From contig NZ_ABXA01000049.1 of NCBI RefSeq assembly GCF_000173355.1, positions 1-64,000 on the forward strand: a stretch of 64,000 bases of DNA. The letters run 5' to 3'. Positions 51,057 through 60,131 of this stretch are shown here, one piece after another (the first letter of the stretch is position 1; each line of letters begins with the position of its first letter). A program made the translations under genes and the position numbers. The notes under the pieces were generated by a model. It was not told the DNA's origin and made no database searches. It was given only the letters and a program-made list of their open reading frames with translations. Source of the stretch: Anaerococcus hydrogenalis DSM 7454 (lineage in GTDB: Bacteria; Bacillota; Clostridia; Tissierellales; Peptoniphilaceae).

Positions 51057-51627
51057 ATTTTAATTTCCATTTTCTATTTTGCAAAAATTTAATCGTTGCA
51101 ATTGTAGCTTTCCAAAATAAAATGCCGATTATAAAAAATAATAAGGCTAAAATAAGACCTGCAATTAAGGCTAAAAATCCTTTTAATTCAAATCCAAAAA
51201 ATATAAATTTCATTTCATCAATTGGTTTAATGTGAATTATCCCTTTAAAAAGTCCCATTACTCCTGCTAAGACGCTTATACCACTGGAGAAGAAAAAGGA
51301 AATAGAAAGTATTGCAAGAGTTGGTATTAAAGAAATCCAAGCTAATGAAGCATATGAGTAAAATCCTATAGCCATAAGTAAATTTTTAAAGGAAAAATCT
51401 TTACTTTTCACAATACTATCACCCATATAAGAAAAGGCTAAATCTTTTGGACTTTCCATTTGAGATATTATGTACTCAGAACTTTGTCCATTATTAAGTC
51501 TTTCATAAAATGAATTTTTAAGTTCACTCAATATGTCAGTTTTTTCTGAAATTGACATATATTTTAAATTTTTATCTACTTGTGACAAATATTTTTCTAA
51601 ATTATCGTCGATTTTATTATTTTTCAT
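51046..51627 (-). CDS. DUF1700/HAAS-domain membrane protein
   Basis: A 193-residue protein. The cytoplasmic N-terminal helical domain (residues 1-85) has the pattern of DUF1700/HAAS domains (SISEKTDILSELKNSFYERL, SEYIISQMESPKDLA), followed by four membrane helices. Genes of this kind normally sit directly downstream of a PadR regulator, as here (2-bp gap), and may sense membrane or envelope state or modulate the regulator. A basic tail (QNRKWKLKYAK) ends it. Confidence 0.82.
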   Translation of the reverse strand: MKNNKIDDNLEKYLSQVDKNLKYMSISEKTDILSELKNSFYERLNNGQSSEYIISQMESPKDLAFSYMGDSIVKSKDFSFKNLLMAIGFYSYASLAWISLIPTLAILSISFFFSSGISVLAGVMGLFKGIIHIKPIDEMKFIFFGFELKGFLALIAGLILALLFFIIGILFWKATIATIKFLQNRKWKLKYAK

Positions 51628-51629
51628 TT

Positions 51630-51959
51630 TTATTCCTCTCTAAGATTTGAAATATTTTCCACTAGGACTAACCAATCTTTTTCTAAAGTTTTTAAATAAG
51701 AACTTCCAAGCTCTGTAAGCATATAATATTTTCTTGGTGGAGTTCCTTCTTCCATATTTTTCCAATAAGCTTCTAAATAATTATTTTTTAAAAGCCTTCT
51801 AAGAAGAGGGTAAACTGTACTTTCTTTCGTTTGTAACATTGGATATTTTTCAAGAGTCTGAATTAAATCATATCCATACCTGTCTTTTTTCTTAATTAAA
51901 ATTAGAATTGCAAATTCTAAAGTTCCACGTTTTATTTGTGAAATCCATTCTGCATTCAT
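51630..51959 (-). CDS. PadR-family transcriptional regulator
   Basis: A 109-residue winged-helix protein of the short PadR subfamily 2 (MNAEWISQIKRGTLEFAILILIKKKDRYGYDLIQTLE, then the wing YWKNMEEGTPPRKYYMLTELG). It lacks the long C-terminal dimerisation part of PadR proper and ends with a short helix. A palindrome at 52004-52023 just upstream is a likely autoregulatory site. It probably controls the following DUF1700 and hydrolase genes. Confidence 0.88.
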   Translation of the reverse strand: MNAEWISQIKRGTLEFAILILIKKKDRYGYDLIQTLEKYPMLQTKESTVYPLLRRLLKNNYLEAYWKNMEEGTPPRKYYMLTELGSSYLKTLEKDWLVLVENISNLREE

Positions 51960-52003
51960 AAAAAGTCCTTTCTAATCAACCTGTGTTAACCTATATAAAT
52001 TGT

Positions 52004-52023
52004 ACAACATTGTATTGTGTTGT
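52004..52023 (-). promoter_or_regulatory. Candidate PadR operator
   Basis: The inverted repeat ACAACA-N8-TGTTGT, extendable outwards as TTG.../...CAA, lies 45 bp before the padR start. PadR-type sites are AT-rich palindromes of about this size. Assignment is by position only. Confidence 0.5.
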
Positions 52024-52141
52024 CAATAGGGAGTGAAATTTATAAAATTTTGATTTTTAATTTTTATAAATTGGATATCACGCTTTTCTTGTTTTTATTT
52101 TTAAAATTTTGTAAACTAATACTTAAAAGAAAGGATAAAAG

Positions 52142-52774
52142 ATGAGATTAAGATTTAAAGAAAATGCAATTCCAGAAATGAAAGAAAATCCTCAAGTATT
52201 TTTTGATGGAAAAGAAAATAAGGGTATGTGGAAAGAGATTTTTGGAAATGATAATGATATATATTTAGAAATTGGATCTGGCAGGGGAGATTTTTTGGTA
52301 GAAATTGCCAAAGATAATCCTAATATAAACTTTATAGGCCTTGAAGTAAATACTAATGCCTTTGTTGTTGCTAGTAGAAAGATAAAAGAAAATGAACTAA
52401 AAAATGTAAGGGGCCTTATTGCAGATGCAGAAAAATTAGAGGAAATTTTTGAAAATGACGAAATTTCAAGAATTTATTTGAATTTTTCAACTCCTTGGCC
52501 AAAAAGACGCCATCATAAAAGAAGATTAAGTCATGAAAGGTTTTTAAATAGGTATAAAAATATAGTAAAAGATAAGTCTATCCTTGAGCTAAAAACTGAT
52601 AACCAAGAATTATTCGAGGCTTCCTTAACTTATTTTGAAGATTTTTCTATGGATATAATAGAAAAAGAAAAAAATATATCAGAAGAAAAAAGTTCATATA
52701 TTAGTGAGTACGAAAGAAAATTTAGGAATAAAAATATGCCAATTTACTATATAAAAGCGAGATTTAACAAATGA
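52142..52774 (+). CDS. trmB: tRNA (guanine-N7-)-methyltransferase
   Basis: A 210-residue SAM enzyme forming m7G46 in tRNA. It has the SAM motif [16 protein letters not shown] near residue 42, [18 protein letters not shown], and the hallmark [23 protein letters not shown] near residue 118. The C-terminal [19 protein letters not shown] is standard. It overlaps rlmH by 4 bp, so two RNA methyltransferases are made together. GAAAGGATAAAAG precedes the ATG. Confidence 0.95.
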   Translation: MRLRFKENAIPEMKENPQVFFDGKENKGMWKEIFGNDNDIYLEIGSGRGDFLVEIAKDNPNINFIGLEVNTNAFVVASRKIKENELKNVRGLIADAEKLEEIFENDEISRIYLNFSTPWPKRRHHKRRLSHERFLNRYKNIVKDKSILELKTDNQELFEASLTYFEDFSMDIIEKEKNISEEKSSYISEYERKFRNKNMPIYYIKARFNK

Positions 52775-53253
52775 ATATTTCAATAGTAAGTGTAGGAAAA
52801 ATCAAAGAAAAATATTTCAAAGATGCAATAGCAGAATATGAAAAAAGATTAAAACCTTATGTGAAATTAAAAATATTTGAAGTAAATGATGAAAAGGCAC
52901 CAGAAAATTTATCGAAAAAAGAACTAGATATAGTGAAAGATAGGGAAGCTGATAGGATTTTAAAAAAGATTAAAGAAAATTCCTATATTATAAGTCTTGA
53001 AATTGAAGGAAAAAGCCTATCCTCGGAAAAATTTTCAAAATTAATAAAAGATCAAATGACCTATGGTATGGGAAAAGACTTGGTTTTTGTAATTGGAGGC
53101 TCAAATGGTCTATCAAAAAAAATAAGTGATAGGGCAGATTTCAAACTATCATTTTCAAAAATGACCTTTCCCCACAAATTGATGAGATTAATTCTTATTG
53201 AACAAATTTATAGGGCCTACAAAATAATTAATAATGAACCTTATCACAAATAA
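52771..53253 (+). CDS. rlmH: 23S rRNA (pseudouridine1915-N3)-methyltransferase
   Basis: A 160-residue SPOUT-class methyltransferase acting on 70S ribosomes. The knot region [22 protein letters not shown] (near residue 107) and the C-terminal [33 protein letters not shown] are diagnostic. The start lies inside the trmB stop (ATGA overlap). A terminator follows directly. Confidence 0.97.
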   Translation: MNISIVSVGKIKEKYFKDAIAEYEKRLKPYVKLKIFEVNDEKAPENLSKKELDIVKDREADRILKKIKENSYIISLEIEGKSLSSEKFSKLIKDQMTYGMGKDLVFVIGGSNGLSKKISDRADFKLSFSKMTFPHKLMRLILIEQIYRAYKIINNEPYHK

Positions 53254-53280
53254 AATGGACCCAAAAGGGTCCATTTTTAT
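53252..53280 (+). terminator. Terminator after rlmH
   Basis: Stem AATGGACCC / GGGTCCATT with loop AAAA, then TTTTTAT. Confidence 0.85.
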
Positions 53281-53307
53281 ATAAAAGTATAAATTATCTA
53301 GCAAATA

Positions 53308-53689
53308 TTATTTTTCTTCAATTATTTCAATAGAAAAACCTTGAGGATCTTTTATAAAATAAAATTTATCAGATCCATCAGAAAGCCCGCCAATTTCTTG
53401 GCTAACTATTCCCATTTTTTTTGTGAAGATTATAGGCTTTTTCAAATTCTTTTGTTTTAAAGGCCATATGTCCATAATAAGATCCATGTTCATATTTTCT
53501 ACCATCATGGTTAAAAGTTAATTCTAATTCATAAGCTCCATCTTCTGTAGCCATATAAATTAAAGAAAACTCATCTTCATCATAATCTTTTCTTCGGGTT
53601 ATGTGCATATTTAATGCATCTTCATAAAATTTTATACTTTCTTTATCATTATCTGTATATATACATGTGTGAATAGATCTAAATTTCAT
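53308..53689 (-). pseudogene. VOC-family (glyoxalase I-like) protein, frameshifted
   Basis: Joined, a 126-residue single-domain vicinal-oxygen-chelate protein resembling lactoylglutathione lyase. The opening FRSIHTCIYTDNDKESIKFYEDALNM carries the first metal His, YELELTFNH and HGSYYGHMAF give the next ligands, and IKDPQGFSIEIIEEK the last Glu. The break is near 53418: eight A on the coding strand, where seven would continue HKKMGIVSQEIGGL. Glutathione is not expected in such anaerobes, so the true thiol substrate is open. Confidence 0.78.
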
Positions 53690-53817
53690 AATACCTCCTA
53701 ATCTCTCTATTAATTTATACCCAAAAATTTAAAAATAAATTTTACCAATATTTTACAAGATAAATTTCAGACAGGGTATATAAATAATAGATAAGAAATT
53801 TCGCAATCTTGTGACCA

Positions 53818-53861
53818 GGGCTTTGCAAATCTATTTAATTTTTTGCAAGGCCCTTTTTTTT
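53818..53861 (+). terminator. Orphan strong terminator (possible small RNA 3' end)
   Basis: Stem GGGCTTTGCAA / TTGCAAGGCCC (one G-T pair), then eight T. No protein gene precedes it on the plus strand; a transcript of about 70-80 bases starting near 53785 could end here. Otherwise 53690-53965 shows nothing. Confidence 0.55.
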
Positions 53862-53965
53862 GAAAAATTTTTATTTAATTTGCTAAAATAAATTTATCAG
53901 GTATAATTCTTTTTGCAATCATTTGGAAAAAGAATTTAAATTATTGTTAAAATTATTAAAAAAAT

Positions 53966-53994
53966 TTGACAAGAAGTAGAATTTATCTTATACT
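53966..53994 (+). promoter_or_regulatory. Promoter of the tRNA cluster
   Basis: TTGACA (53966-53971), 17-bp spacer, TATACT (53989-53994), 15 bp before the first tRNA. Confidence 0.8.
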
Positions 53995-54009
53995 ATAAAA
54001 GTAGTGTTT

Positions 54010-54085
54010 GCCCAGATAGCTCAGTCGGTAGAGCAGGGGACTGAAAATCCCCGTGTCGGTGGTTCGATTCCGCCTCTGGGCACCA
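54010..54085 (+). tRNA. tRNA-Phe (GAA)
   Basis: 76 bases including encoded CCA. Acceptor GCCCAGA pairs with TCTGGGC; anticodon loop CTGAAAA gives GAA; T-loop GGTTCGATTCC. First of three clustered tRNAs. Confidence 0.97.
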
Positions 54086-54092
54086 GAAAAAT

Positions 54093-54167
54093 GCGGAAGT
54101 GGCTCAGTGGTAGAGTATCGCCTTGCCAAGGCGAGGGTCGCGGGTTCGAATCCCGTCTTCCGCTCCA
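54093..54167 (+). tRNA. tRNA-Gly (GCC)
   Basis: 75 bases including CCA. Acceptor GCGGAAG / CTTCCGC; anticodon loop TTGCCAA gives GCC; T-loop GGGTTCGAATCCC. Confidence 0.97.
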
Positions 54168-54171
54168 ATAT

Positions 54172-54245
54172 GGCGCCATAGCCAAGTGGTAAGGCAGAGG
54201 TCTGCAACACCTTTATCCCCAGTTCAAATCTGGGTGGCGCCTCCA
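54172..54245 (+). tRNA. tRNA-Cys (GCA)
   Basis: 74 bases including CCA. Acceptor GGCGCCA / TGGCGCC; anticodon loop TCTGCAACA gives GCA; T-loop AGTTCAAATCT. Confidence 0.97.
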
Positions 54246-54250
54246 AATTT

Positions 54251-54272
54251 GTCCTCATTGAGGACTTTTTTT
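54251..54272 (+). terminator. Terminator of the tRNA cluster
   Basis: Stem GTCCTC / GAGGAC with loop ATT, followed by TTTTTTT. Confidence 0.8.
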
Positions 54273-54294
54273 GTACCTAAATTTAAGGAGAATT

Positions 54295-54972
54295 ATGTTA
54301 ATTATAAGCCACAAGTCTAAAAAAGAATTTACAGATTTTTTAGACTATAAAAATATAAAATATTTAAAAACAATTGATAACCCCAATCTTGATAAAAGAA
54401 TTTCAGATCACCCAGATCTTTCTCTTTTTAAATTAGATGATAAAAATATAGTAGTTGATGAAAGCGTCCATGATTATTACAAAAAATATCTTAAAAATAT
54501 AAATCTAATAAAGGGAGAGAAAGTAGGATCTAAATATCCATTAGATGCTATTTATAATATAGTAAGATTTAAAAATTTTTATATCCATAATAATTTTACA
54601 GAAAAAAATATAAGCTTATATTTTGATCAAAAAAACATTAAGCATTTATTTATTAAACAAGGATATACTAGGTGTTCTATGCTAGTTTTTAATGAAAATC
54701 TTCTAACAAGTGATATGGGAATTTTTAAAAAACTAAAAAATATTCTTCCTATTACTTTATTAAAAGAAGAAAATATTCCCCTTGATGGATTTGACCAAGG
54801 ATTTTTGGGGGGATGTTTTGGAAAGATTGACGAGAAAACCTTATTATTTAATGGAAATATAGAAAGATTAAATTCATATGATATAATTAAAAATATAGTA
54901 GTTAAAGAAAATTTAAATTTATTATATCCAGATACTAATTTGATAGATACTGGATCTTTAATATGGATATGA
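54295..54972 (+). CDS. DUF6873 (GME-fold) protein of unknown function
   Basis: A 225-residue protein resembling the DUF6873 family predicted to have the amidinotransferase-like GME fold. Seen are DESVHDYYKKYL near residue 62, GYTRCSMLVFNENLLTSDMGI near residue 125 and GFDQGFLGGCFGKIDEKTLLFNG near residue 165, the segments conserved in this family. Whether it has enzymatic activity is unknown. The ATG at 54295 follows AAGGAGAATT. It precedes hisS by 13 bp, so the two are probably co-transcribed. Confidence 0.7.
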   Translation: MLIISHKSKKEFTDFLDYKNIKYLKTIDNPNLDKRISDHPDLSLFKLDDKNIVVDESVHDYYKKYLKNINLIKGEKVGSKYPLDAIYNIVRFKNFYIHNNFTEKNISLYFDQKNIKHLFIKQGYTRCSMLVFNENLLTSDMGIFKKLKNILPITLLKEENIPLDGFDQGFLGGCFGKIDEKTLLFNGNIERLNSYDIIKNIVVKENLNLLYPDTNLIDTGSLIWI

Positions 54973-54985
54973 TAAGGAGATTATA

Positions 54986-56284
54986 ATGAATATAGTAAAA
55001 CCACAAACCATTGCAGGTGTTATGGAACTTTTACCAGATGACCAATTAGTTTTTGATCACATAAAACAAATAATAGAAGAAACTTTTTTATCTTATCAAT
55101 TTTTACCAATTGATACCCCAGCTATAGAAAAAAATGATATTTTATTTGCCAAAGGGGGCGGGGAAACAGAAAAGCAAATTTTTGGAATTTATTCTTCAAA
55201 AAAGGATATGTCATTAAGATTTGATTTGACTGTGCCACTTGCAAGATATGTATCAGAACATTTTTCTGATTTGAATTTTCCTTTCAAAAGATATCAAATA
55301 GGAAAAGTTTATAGGGGAGAGAGAAATCAAAAGGGAAGATATAAGGAATTTTACCAATGCGATATTGATATTATTGGAAATGATTCTTTATCAATCCACA
55401 ATGATGCCCTTTTGCCAAAGGTAATTTACGATATTTTCCAAAAACTTGATTTTAAGGGAATAAAATTTCACATTAATAATAGAAAATTATTGAATGGATT
55501 TTTTGAATCAATAGAAATTTCTGATAAGGAAGAAGTTTTAAGGACAATTGATAAAAAAGCAAAAATTGGTGATGAAAAAACTAAAGAACTTTTGACAGAG
55601 CTTTGTGGAGAAGATAAGGCTTTAAAATTAATGGAGCTTATTAACAATAAAAGAGATAATAAAGAACTTTTAAAATATTTAGAAAGTTTAGATTTAAATG
55701 ATAATTATAAATTGGGACTTAGAGAGTTAAAAGAAGTTTATGATTATATGGTTAAATTTGGAATTGATGATGAGTCTATTATGATTGATTTATCAATAAC
55801 TCGTGGGCTTGATTATTATACATCTACAGTTTATGAAACATTTTTGGATGGATATGAATCTATCGGTAGTGTTTGTTCTGGTGGAAGGTATGAAAATTTG
55901 GCTGGAAATTTTTCAAAACAAAATTTGCCAGGAGTTGGCCTATCAATTGGACTTACTAGATTGTTTTATCAATTACAAGAGCTTGGACTTTTAGAAAAAT
56001 ACAGAGAAGATTTCACAGATTGTTTAATTATTCCAATGGATGAAAAATTAAATTTTTATGCCATAGATATAGGAAATGATTTGAAAAATAAGGGCTATAA
56101 GGTTGACATTTATCTTGAAGATGGGAAATTTAAGAAAAAAATTAATTATGCTGATAAAATTGGTGTAAAAAAAGTTATAATTATTGGTCAAGAAGAATAT
56201 GAAAACAAAATGGTTTCTGTAAAAAATATGGAAGATGGTAATCAAGTTAGCGTAAAAATAGAAGATATAGGTGATTACCTTTAA
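54986..56284 (+). CDS. hisS: Histidyl-tRNA synthetase
   Basis: A 432-residue class II synthetase. Motif 1 region is near residue 30-50, RFDLTVPLARYVSEH near residue 78, and motif 2 IGKVYRGERNQKGRYKEFYQCDID near residue 110. The HisA segment ITRGLDYYTSTVYE is near residue 270, motif 3 GVGLSIGLTRLFYQL near residue 320, and the C-terminal anticodon-binding domain follows. No T-box leader is present; transcription seems to come from the upstream gene. It lies 8 bp before a degV-type gene. Confidence 0.95.
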   Translation: MNIVKPQTIAGVMELLPDDQLVFDHIKQIIEETFLSYQFLPIDTPAIEKNDILFAKGGGETEKQIFGIYSSKKDMSLRFDLTVPLARYVSEHFSDLNFPFKRYQIGKVYRGERNQKGRYKEFYQCDIDIIGNDSLSIHNDALLPKVIYDIFQKLDFKGIKFHINNRKLLNGFFESIEISDKEEVLRTIDKKAKIGDEKTKELLTELCGEDKALKLMELINNKRDNKELLKYLESLDLNDNYKLGLRELKEVYDYMVKFGIDDESIMIDLSITRGLDYYTSTVYETFLDGYESIGSVCSGGRYENLAGNFSKQNLPGVGLSIGLTRLFYQLQELGLLEKYREDFTDCLIIPMDEKLNFYAIDIGNDLKNKGYKVDIYLEDGKFKKKINYADKIGVKKVIIIGQEEYENKMVSVKNMEDGNQVSVKIEDIGDYL

Positions 56285-56292
56285 GGAGATTT

Positions 56293-57160
56293 ATGACATT
56301 TAAAATAATTACAGATGGCTCAAGCGATATGAATGTCGATTTTATAAAGTCATCAAATATCACCATAGTTCCCATGCAATCAAACATGGAAGATGAAGTT
56401 TATGAAATTATAGGTACAGATTTAGAAAATTTAAATAAATATTATGAATTTATGCTAGATGATAAAAATGTATCAACAAGCCAAGTTAACCTAGCTTCTT
56501 TTGAAAAATATTTTGAAGAAGCTTTAGAAGATGGTCAAGATATTTTTTATATAGGTTTAAGTGATTCTTTATCAGGAACTTTTAAAAATGCTCAAAGAGC
56601 AAAGGAAATTTTAGAAAAAAAATACCCTGATAGAAAAATATATATATATGATCCAAAACAAGCATCAACTGGTGCAGGACTTTTGTGCCAAATTATTGTA
56701 AAAATGCAAGAAGAAGGAAAAGATATAGACCAAATAGATTCTTTTATTAAGGAAAATTCAAAATATATGGTTTCTCAATTTGGTGTTGAAAGCCTTAAAT
56801 ATTTATATAAGGGCGGAAGAATTTCCAAAACTAGTGCAGATATAGGAAATTTTTTAAAAGTAAAACCAGTTATACACATTACAGATGAGGGTTCACTTGA
56901 AGTTTTAAAACTTGAAAGAGGAACAAAGAGAGCTATAAAAGTTTTATTTAAAAATTTTCAAAAAAAATTGGAATCCAGACCTATCTGACCAAGTTCTAAT
57001 TGGCTATGCATATTATGATGAAAATGCAAAAAAATTAAAGGAAATGGTTGAAGAAAAATTTCCAAATGCAAAAGTAAGCCTTGCTCCAATTGGATCTTTG
57101 ATTGGTTCTCATGTTGGTCCAGGAATGTATTCTTTGTCATATTTTGGAGTTAAAAGATAG
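56293..57160 (+). pseudogene. DegV-family fatty-acid-binding protein, frameshifted (paralogue 1)
   Basis: Joined, 288 residues. DegV/FakB proteins hold a fatty acid for phosphorylation by FakA. The N-terminus IITDGSSDMNVDFI, VSTSQVNLASFEKYFEEAL near residue 62, GLSDSLSGTFKNAQ and LKYLYKGGRISKTSADIGNFLKVKPVI are typical. The end, IGSLIGSHVGPGMYSLSYFG, is in another frame: an A run at about 56960-56967 has eight bases where seven would continue KNWNPDLSDQVLIGY. A second DegV gene is at 60132. A homopolymer error is likely. Confidence 0.82.
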
Positions 57161-57167
57161 GAGAAAT

Positions 57168-58079
57168 ATGCTTAAAAATAAAAAAAATGCAGTGATTTTT
57201 TCTTTAATAGCAATGTTTTTATGGGGGAGTGCAATCCCCCTAATTAAATCCACTTATTTAGTCTTAGATATTAAATCTTATGATACTTTTGCTAAGGTTT
57301 ATGTTGCAGGAGTAAGATTTTTTATGGCTGGAATTTTGGCTTTTATTTATGCAAAAATTTTTGGAAAAAATAAAATTTCTATTAAAAATGTAAATATAAA
57401 ATTGGTAATAACTTTAGCGATTTTACAAACTTGTCTACAGTATTTTTTCTATTATATAGGTTTATCAAATATAAGTGGGGTAAAATCTTCAATTATACAA
57501 GCATCAAATTCATTTATGATTGTAATAATTTCCTTATTTTTAGTTCCAGAAGATAAAATTTCTTCAAATACAATTATTGCTTTAATTATTGGAACATCAG
57601 GAATTATTTTGGTAAATTCAAATCAAAAATTAGGACATGGTTTTAAATTAACTGGGGAAGGATTTATTTTCACTTCAACCTTTATAAATGCCCTTGCTTC
57701 AGTCTTATTAAGAAAATATTCAAAAGGATCTGATCCTTATTTATTAAATGGGATGGCACTTTTACTTGGGTCCTTGCCACTTATAATTTTTGGTAGGTTT
57801 TTGTGGGTAAATCCTGTGATTTTAAATTTAAAAGCTATCATTATGTTATTTTATGGTGCTTTTATTACAGCTACATCATTTACAATTTGGACTATAGTTT
57901 TACAAAACCACAGTGCCAACCAATTTGGAGTATTTAAATTATTTATTCCTATTTTTGGATCGCTCTTATCAGTCATAATTTTAGGAGAAATTTTTACCCT
58001 AAGATTATTTATGGGCCTTGTTTTAGTTTTACTAGGTTCTTTTGTATTGATGAAGGGAAAAAACAAAAAAAGACTATGA
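57168..58079 (+). CDS. EamA/DMT-family transporter
   Basis: A 303-residue membrane protein with ten predicted helices in two EamA repeats (residues about 10-145 and 160-295). It opens AVIFSLIAMFLWGSAIPLIKSTYL and has GTSGIILVNSNQKL at the end of repeat 1. Members export metabolites or drugs; the substrate here is not predictable. The ATG at 57168 follows TAGGAGAAAT. An upstream in-frame start lies inside the degV gene. It ends inside a convergent terminator. Confidence 0.88.
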   Translation: MLKNKKNAVIFSLIAMFLWGSAIPLIKSTYLVLDIKSYDTFAKVYVAGVRFFMAGILAFIYAKIFGKNKISIKNVNIKLVITLAILQTCLQYFFYYIGLSNISGVKSSIIQASNSFMIVIISLFLVPEDKISSNTIIALIIGTSGIILVNSNQKLGHGFKLTGEGFIFTSTFINALASVLLRKYSKGSDPYLLNGMALLLGSLPLIIFGRFLWVNPVILNLKAIIMLFYGAFITATSFTIWTIVLQNHSANQFGVFKLFIPIFGSLLSVIILGEIFTLRLFMGLVLVLLGSFVLMKGKNKKRL

Positions 58080-58098
58080 TTAATTAATCATAGTCTTT
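58067..58098. terminator. Bidirectional terminator between converging genes
   Basis: Perfect stem AAAAGACTATGATTAA / TTAATCATAGTCTTTT. The stop codons of both converging genes lie inside it. Confidence 0.8.
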
Positions 58099-58778
58099 TA
58101 AAATTGGTCTTTTTAAATTGTTTGTTAATTTGTAAATTTCATTTATATAAATAAATCTATCATTATCCTTATATCTTGCAATTTTCATTAAATCTAGGGC
58201 CCAATTTACTAAATATTTTGATAAATAAAAGGCGTAAATATCATTGGCAAGGATAGACCTTCTTCCATTTATGACAATATCATTTCTAATTTCTTTAAAA
58301 TAGCTTATTAAATTTTTCCTTGTATATTTTGAAAAAATCACTTCAATAAGAGCTATTAAAGATAATATATATTTATCTTCTATAAGATTTATGGTAAAAT
58401 CAATCCTATTATTTTCATTTAAAATTATATCTTCTTTTTTACTGTGATTTTTATAAAATTCAAAATAAGATTTTTCTGAAAAATCTTGAAAAAAATTAGG
58501 GTATAGGCCGTACTCAAAATTAGATTGATCTAAATTTTTCCTAAAAAATTCAAGAGATGTGGAATTATCAAAAATTGTAATAAAAATAGGTGATAAAATA
58601 ACTATAAGTCTCAGACTTTCAAAATTTTTATCATTTTCAATGCTAATTATAACCTTATCATCTTTACTTGTATTTTCTAATTTATAAAAATCTCTGTTTT
58701 TTAATTTAAAATCTAGGTCAAATACATCCTTATATTGGTAAGAATAAATTTTTTGTTTTTAATAATTTTTAAAATCAT
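58084..58778 (-). pseudogene. Protein of unknown function coupled to YbaK gene, frameshifted
   Basis: Not recognised. Joined, 231 residues: an N-terminal lysine-rich start (MILKIIKNKK), a central beta-rich part (KVIISIENDKNFESLRLIVIL), and a helical C-terminal third (RRSILANDIYAFYLSKYLVNWALDLMKIARY). Its ATG at 58778 overlaps the YbaK stop (ATGA), so it is translationally coupled. The break is near 58753: six A on the coding strand, where seven would give KNKKIYSYQYKDVFDLDF. No signal peptide or membrane helix was seen. It may be a house-keeping accessory of unknown role. Confidence 0.6.
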
Positions 58779-59251
58779 TGTCTTATATTTTCAAACTTAG
58801 CATTAACAACTCTTGCCAAGTCCTTTGGATTTAACTTTAAACTTACTCCACATTTTCCACCAGATACAATCATTTTATCAAGTTCTTTTGCACTATCATC
58901 AATAAATACTGGATAATCTTTTTTCATTGCAAGAGGACTTGTTTCACCTCTTTGATATCCAACTTTTGATTTTAAGTTTTTAGTTGGAAGAATAGAAATA
59001 CTTTTGACACCTGCAACTTTTGCAGCCTTTTTCATATCTATTGAATCATAGCTTCTAAGTAAATAAATAATAATATCATTATCCTTTGAAATAGTAGCTA
59101 TGGTTTTATACATTATATTTAAGTCTACATGGGATTTTTTTCCAGCATCAACTGCTGATTTAAATTCTCCACCCAAGTCATATTCAATTTCTTCATAATC
59201 GACATTATTGTTTTCCAAAATTCTCATAGCATTAGTCTTAATCTTTCCCAT
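58775..59251 (-). CDS. ybaK: YbaK/EbsC-family Cys-tRNA(Pro) deacylase
   Basis: A 158-residue trans-editing domain protein that hydrolyses Cys-tRNA(Pro) made in error by ProRS. The family pattern is clear: TNAMRILENNNVDYEEIEYD at the start, MYKTIATISKDNDIIIYLLR with the key lysine near residue 49, KAAKVAGVKSISIL, KVGYQRGETSPLAMKKDYPVFID near residue 95 and IVSGGKCGVSLKLNPKDLARVVNA. It is followed by an overlapping gene of unknown function. Confidence 0.93.
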   Translation of the reverse strand: MGKIKTNAMRILENNNVDYEEIEYDLGGEFKSAVDAGKKSHVDLNIMYKTIATISKDNDIIIYLLRSYDSIDMKKAAKVAGVKSISILPTKNLKSKVGYQRGETSPLAMKKDYPVFIDDSAKELDKMIVSGGKCGVSLKLNPKDLARVVNAKFENIRQ

Positions 59252-59353
59252 ATTAACTCCCTTCTTTTTTTATATTACCAGAAAAAAATAAAAATTCATT
59301 AAGATAAAGATATTTTGGGTATACTTAATTTAGAAGAAATTAGGAGAAAGTTG

Positions 59354-60127
59354 ATGATTGAAAAAATTATAATAACTTATATATATCATTCTTGCTATAG
59401 CGTTGAAATAGGGGATTATTTTATTATATTTGATTATTATAAGGGAGTTTTAAATATTCCTGAAAATAAAAAAGTTATATTTGTCTCAAGTCATGGACAT
59501 TCTGATCATTATACATCAGAAATTTTAAAAATTCCTAATATGAAAAATTACACCTATATCTTATCAACAGATATAGCTCATTTAGAAAATGATGATAATA
59601 TTATTTATATAAAAAATAATAAGCTTGGAATCGACCAGTTAAAATCTTTATACAATTCTAAAAATGTATATTTGATAGATCCCGACCAAGAAAAAGAAAT
59701 AAAAATCAAAAATGATAAGATAAGAATCAAGAGTTTTGGATCAACTGATGAAGGGATTTCAATACTTTTAGATATTTGTGGAATAACAATTTTTCATGCA
59801 GGGGATTTAAATTATTGGGCTTGGGATGATTATGATGACAAAACACTTAAAAAAGAGTATTATGCATTTATTGAACAAGTAGATAAAATTAAAAAATATA
59901 GTATAGATATAGCCTTTTTCCCTGTAGATTATAGGCTTAAGGATAATTATTACAAGGGTCCAAAAATTTTTGCTGATAATGTAAGACCTCAATTAATGTT
60001 TCCACTCCACAGTGGAGACCATGAAAAAATCAGCCAAAAATTTAATAAGGAAATTGTATTAAAAGAAACTATATTTAGGCCAATAATAGCTTCTGGCCAA
60101 AAAATAATTGTAGATATAAAGGATTAG
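59354..60127 (+). CDS. MBL-fold metallo-hydrolase
   Basis: A 257-residue metallo-beta-lactamase-fold protein of the UlaG/YtkL-like group. The metal motif VSSHGHSDHYTSE is near residue 40 (HxHxDH), with later ligands in IFHAGDLNYWAWDD near residue 150 and LMFPLHSGDH near residue 215. The substrate is unknown; a small phosphoester or lactone hydrolase is likely. The ATG at 59354 follows TTAGGAGAAAGTTG, better than the upstream start at 59315. It lies 4 bp before a degV-type gene. Confidence 0.82.
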   Translation: MIEKIIITYIYHSCYSVEIGDYFIIFDYYKGVLNIPENKKVIFVSSHGHSDHYTSEILKIPNMKNYTYILSTDIAHLENDDNIIYIKNNKLGIDQLKSLYNSKNVYLIDPDQEKEIKIKNDKIRIKSFGSTDEGISILLDICGITIFHAGDLNYWAWDDYDDKTLKKEYYAFIEQVDKIKKYSIDIAFFPVDYRLKDNYYKGPKIFADNVRPQLMFPLHSGDHEKISQKFNKEIVLKETIFRPIIASGQKIIVDIKD

Positions 60128-60131
60128 GTAA

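Noticed and set aside
54004-54320. Open frames across the tRNA cluster on both strands
   Set aside because: They read through tRNA-Phe, tRNA-Gly and tRNA-Cys; the familiar translated-tRNA peptides are artefacts.
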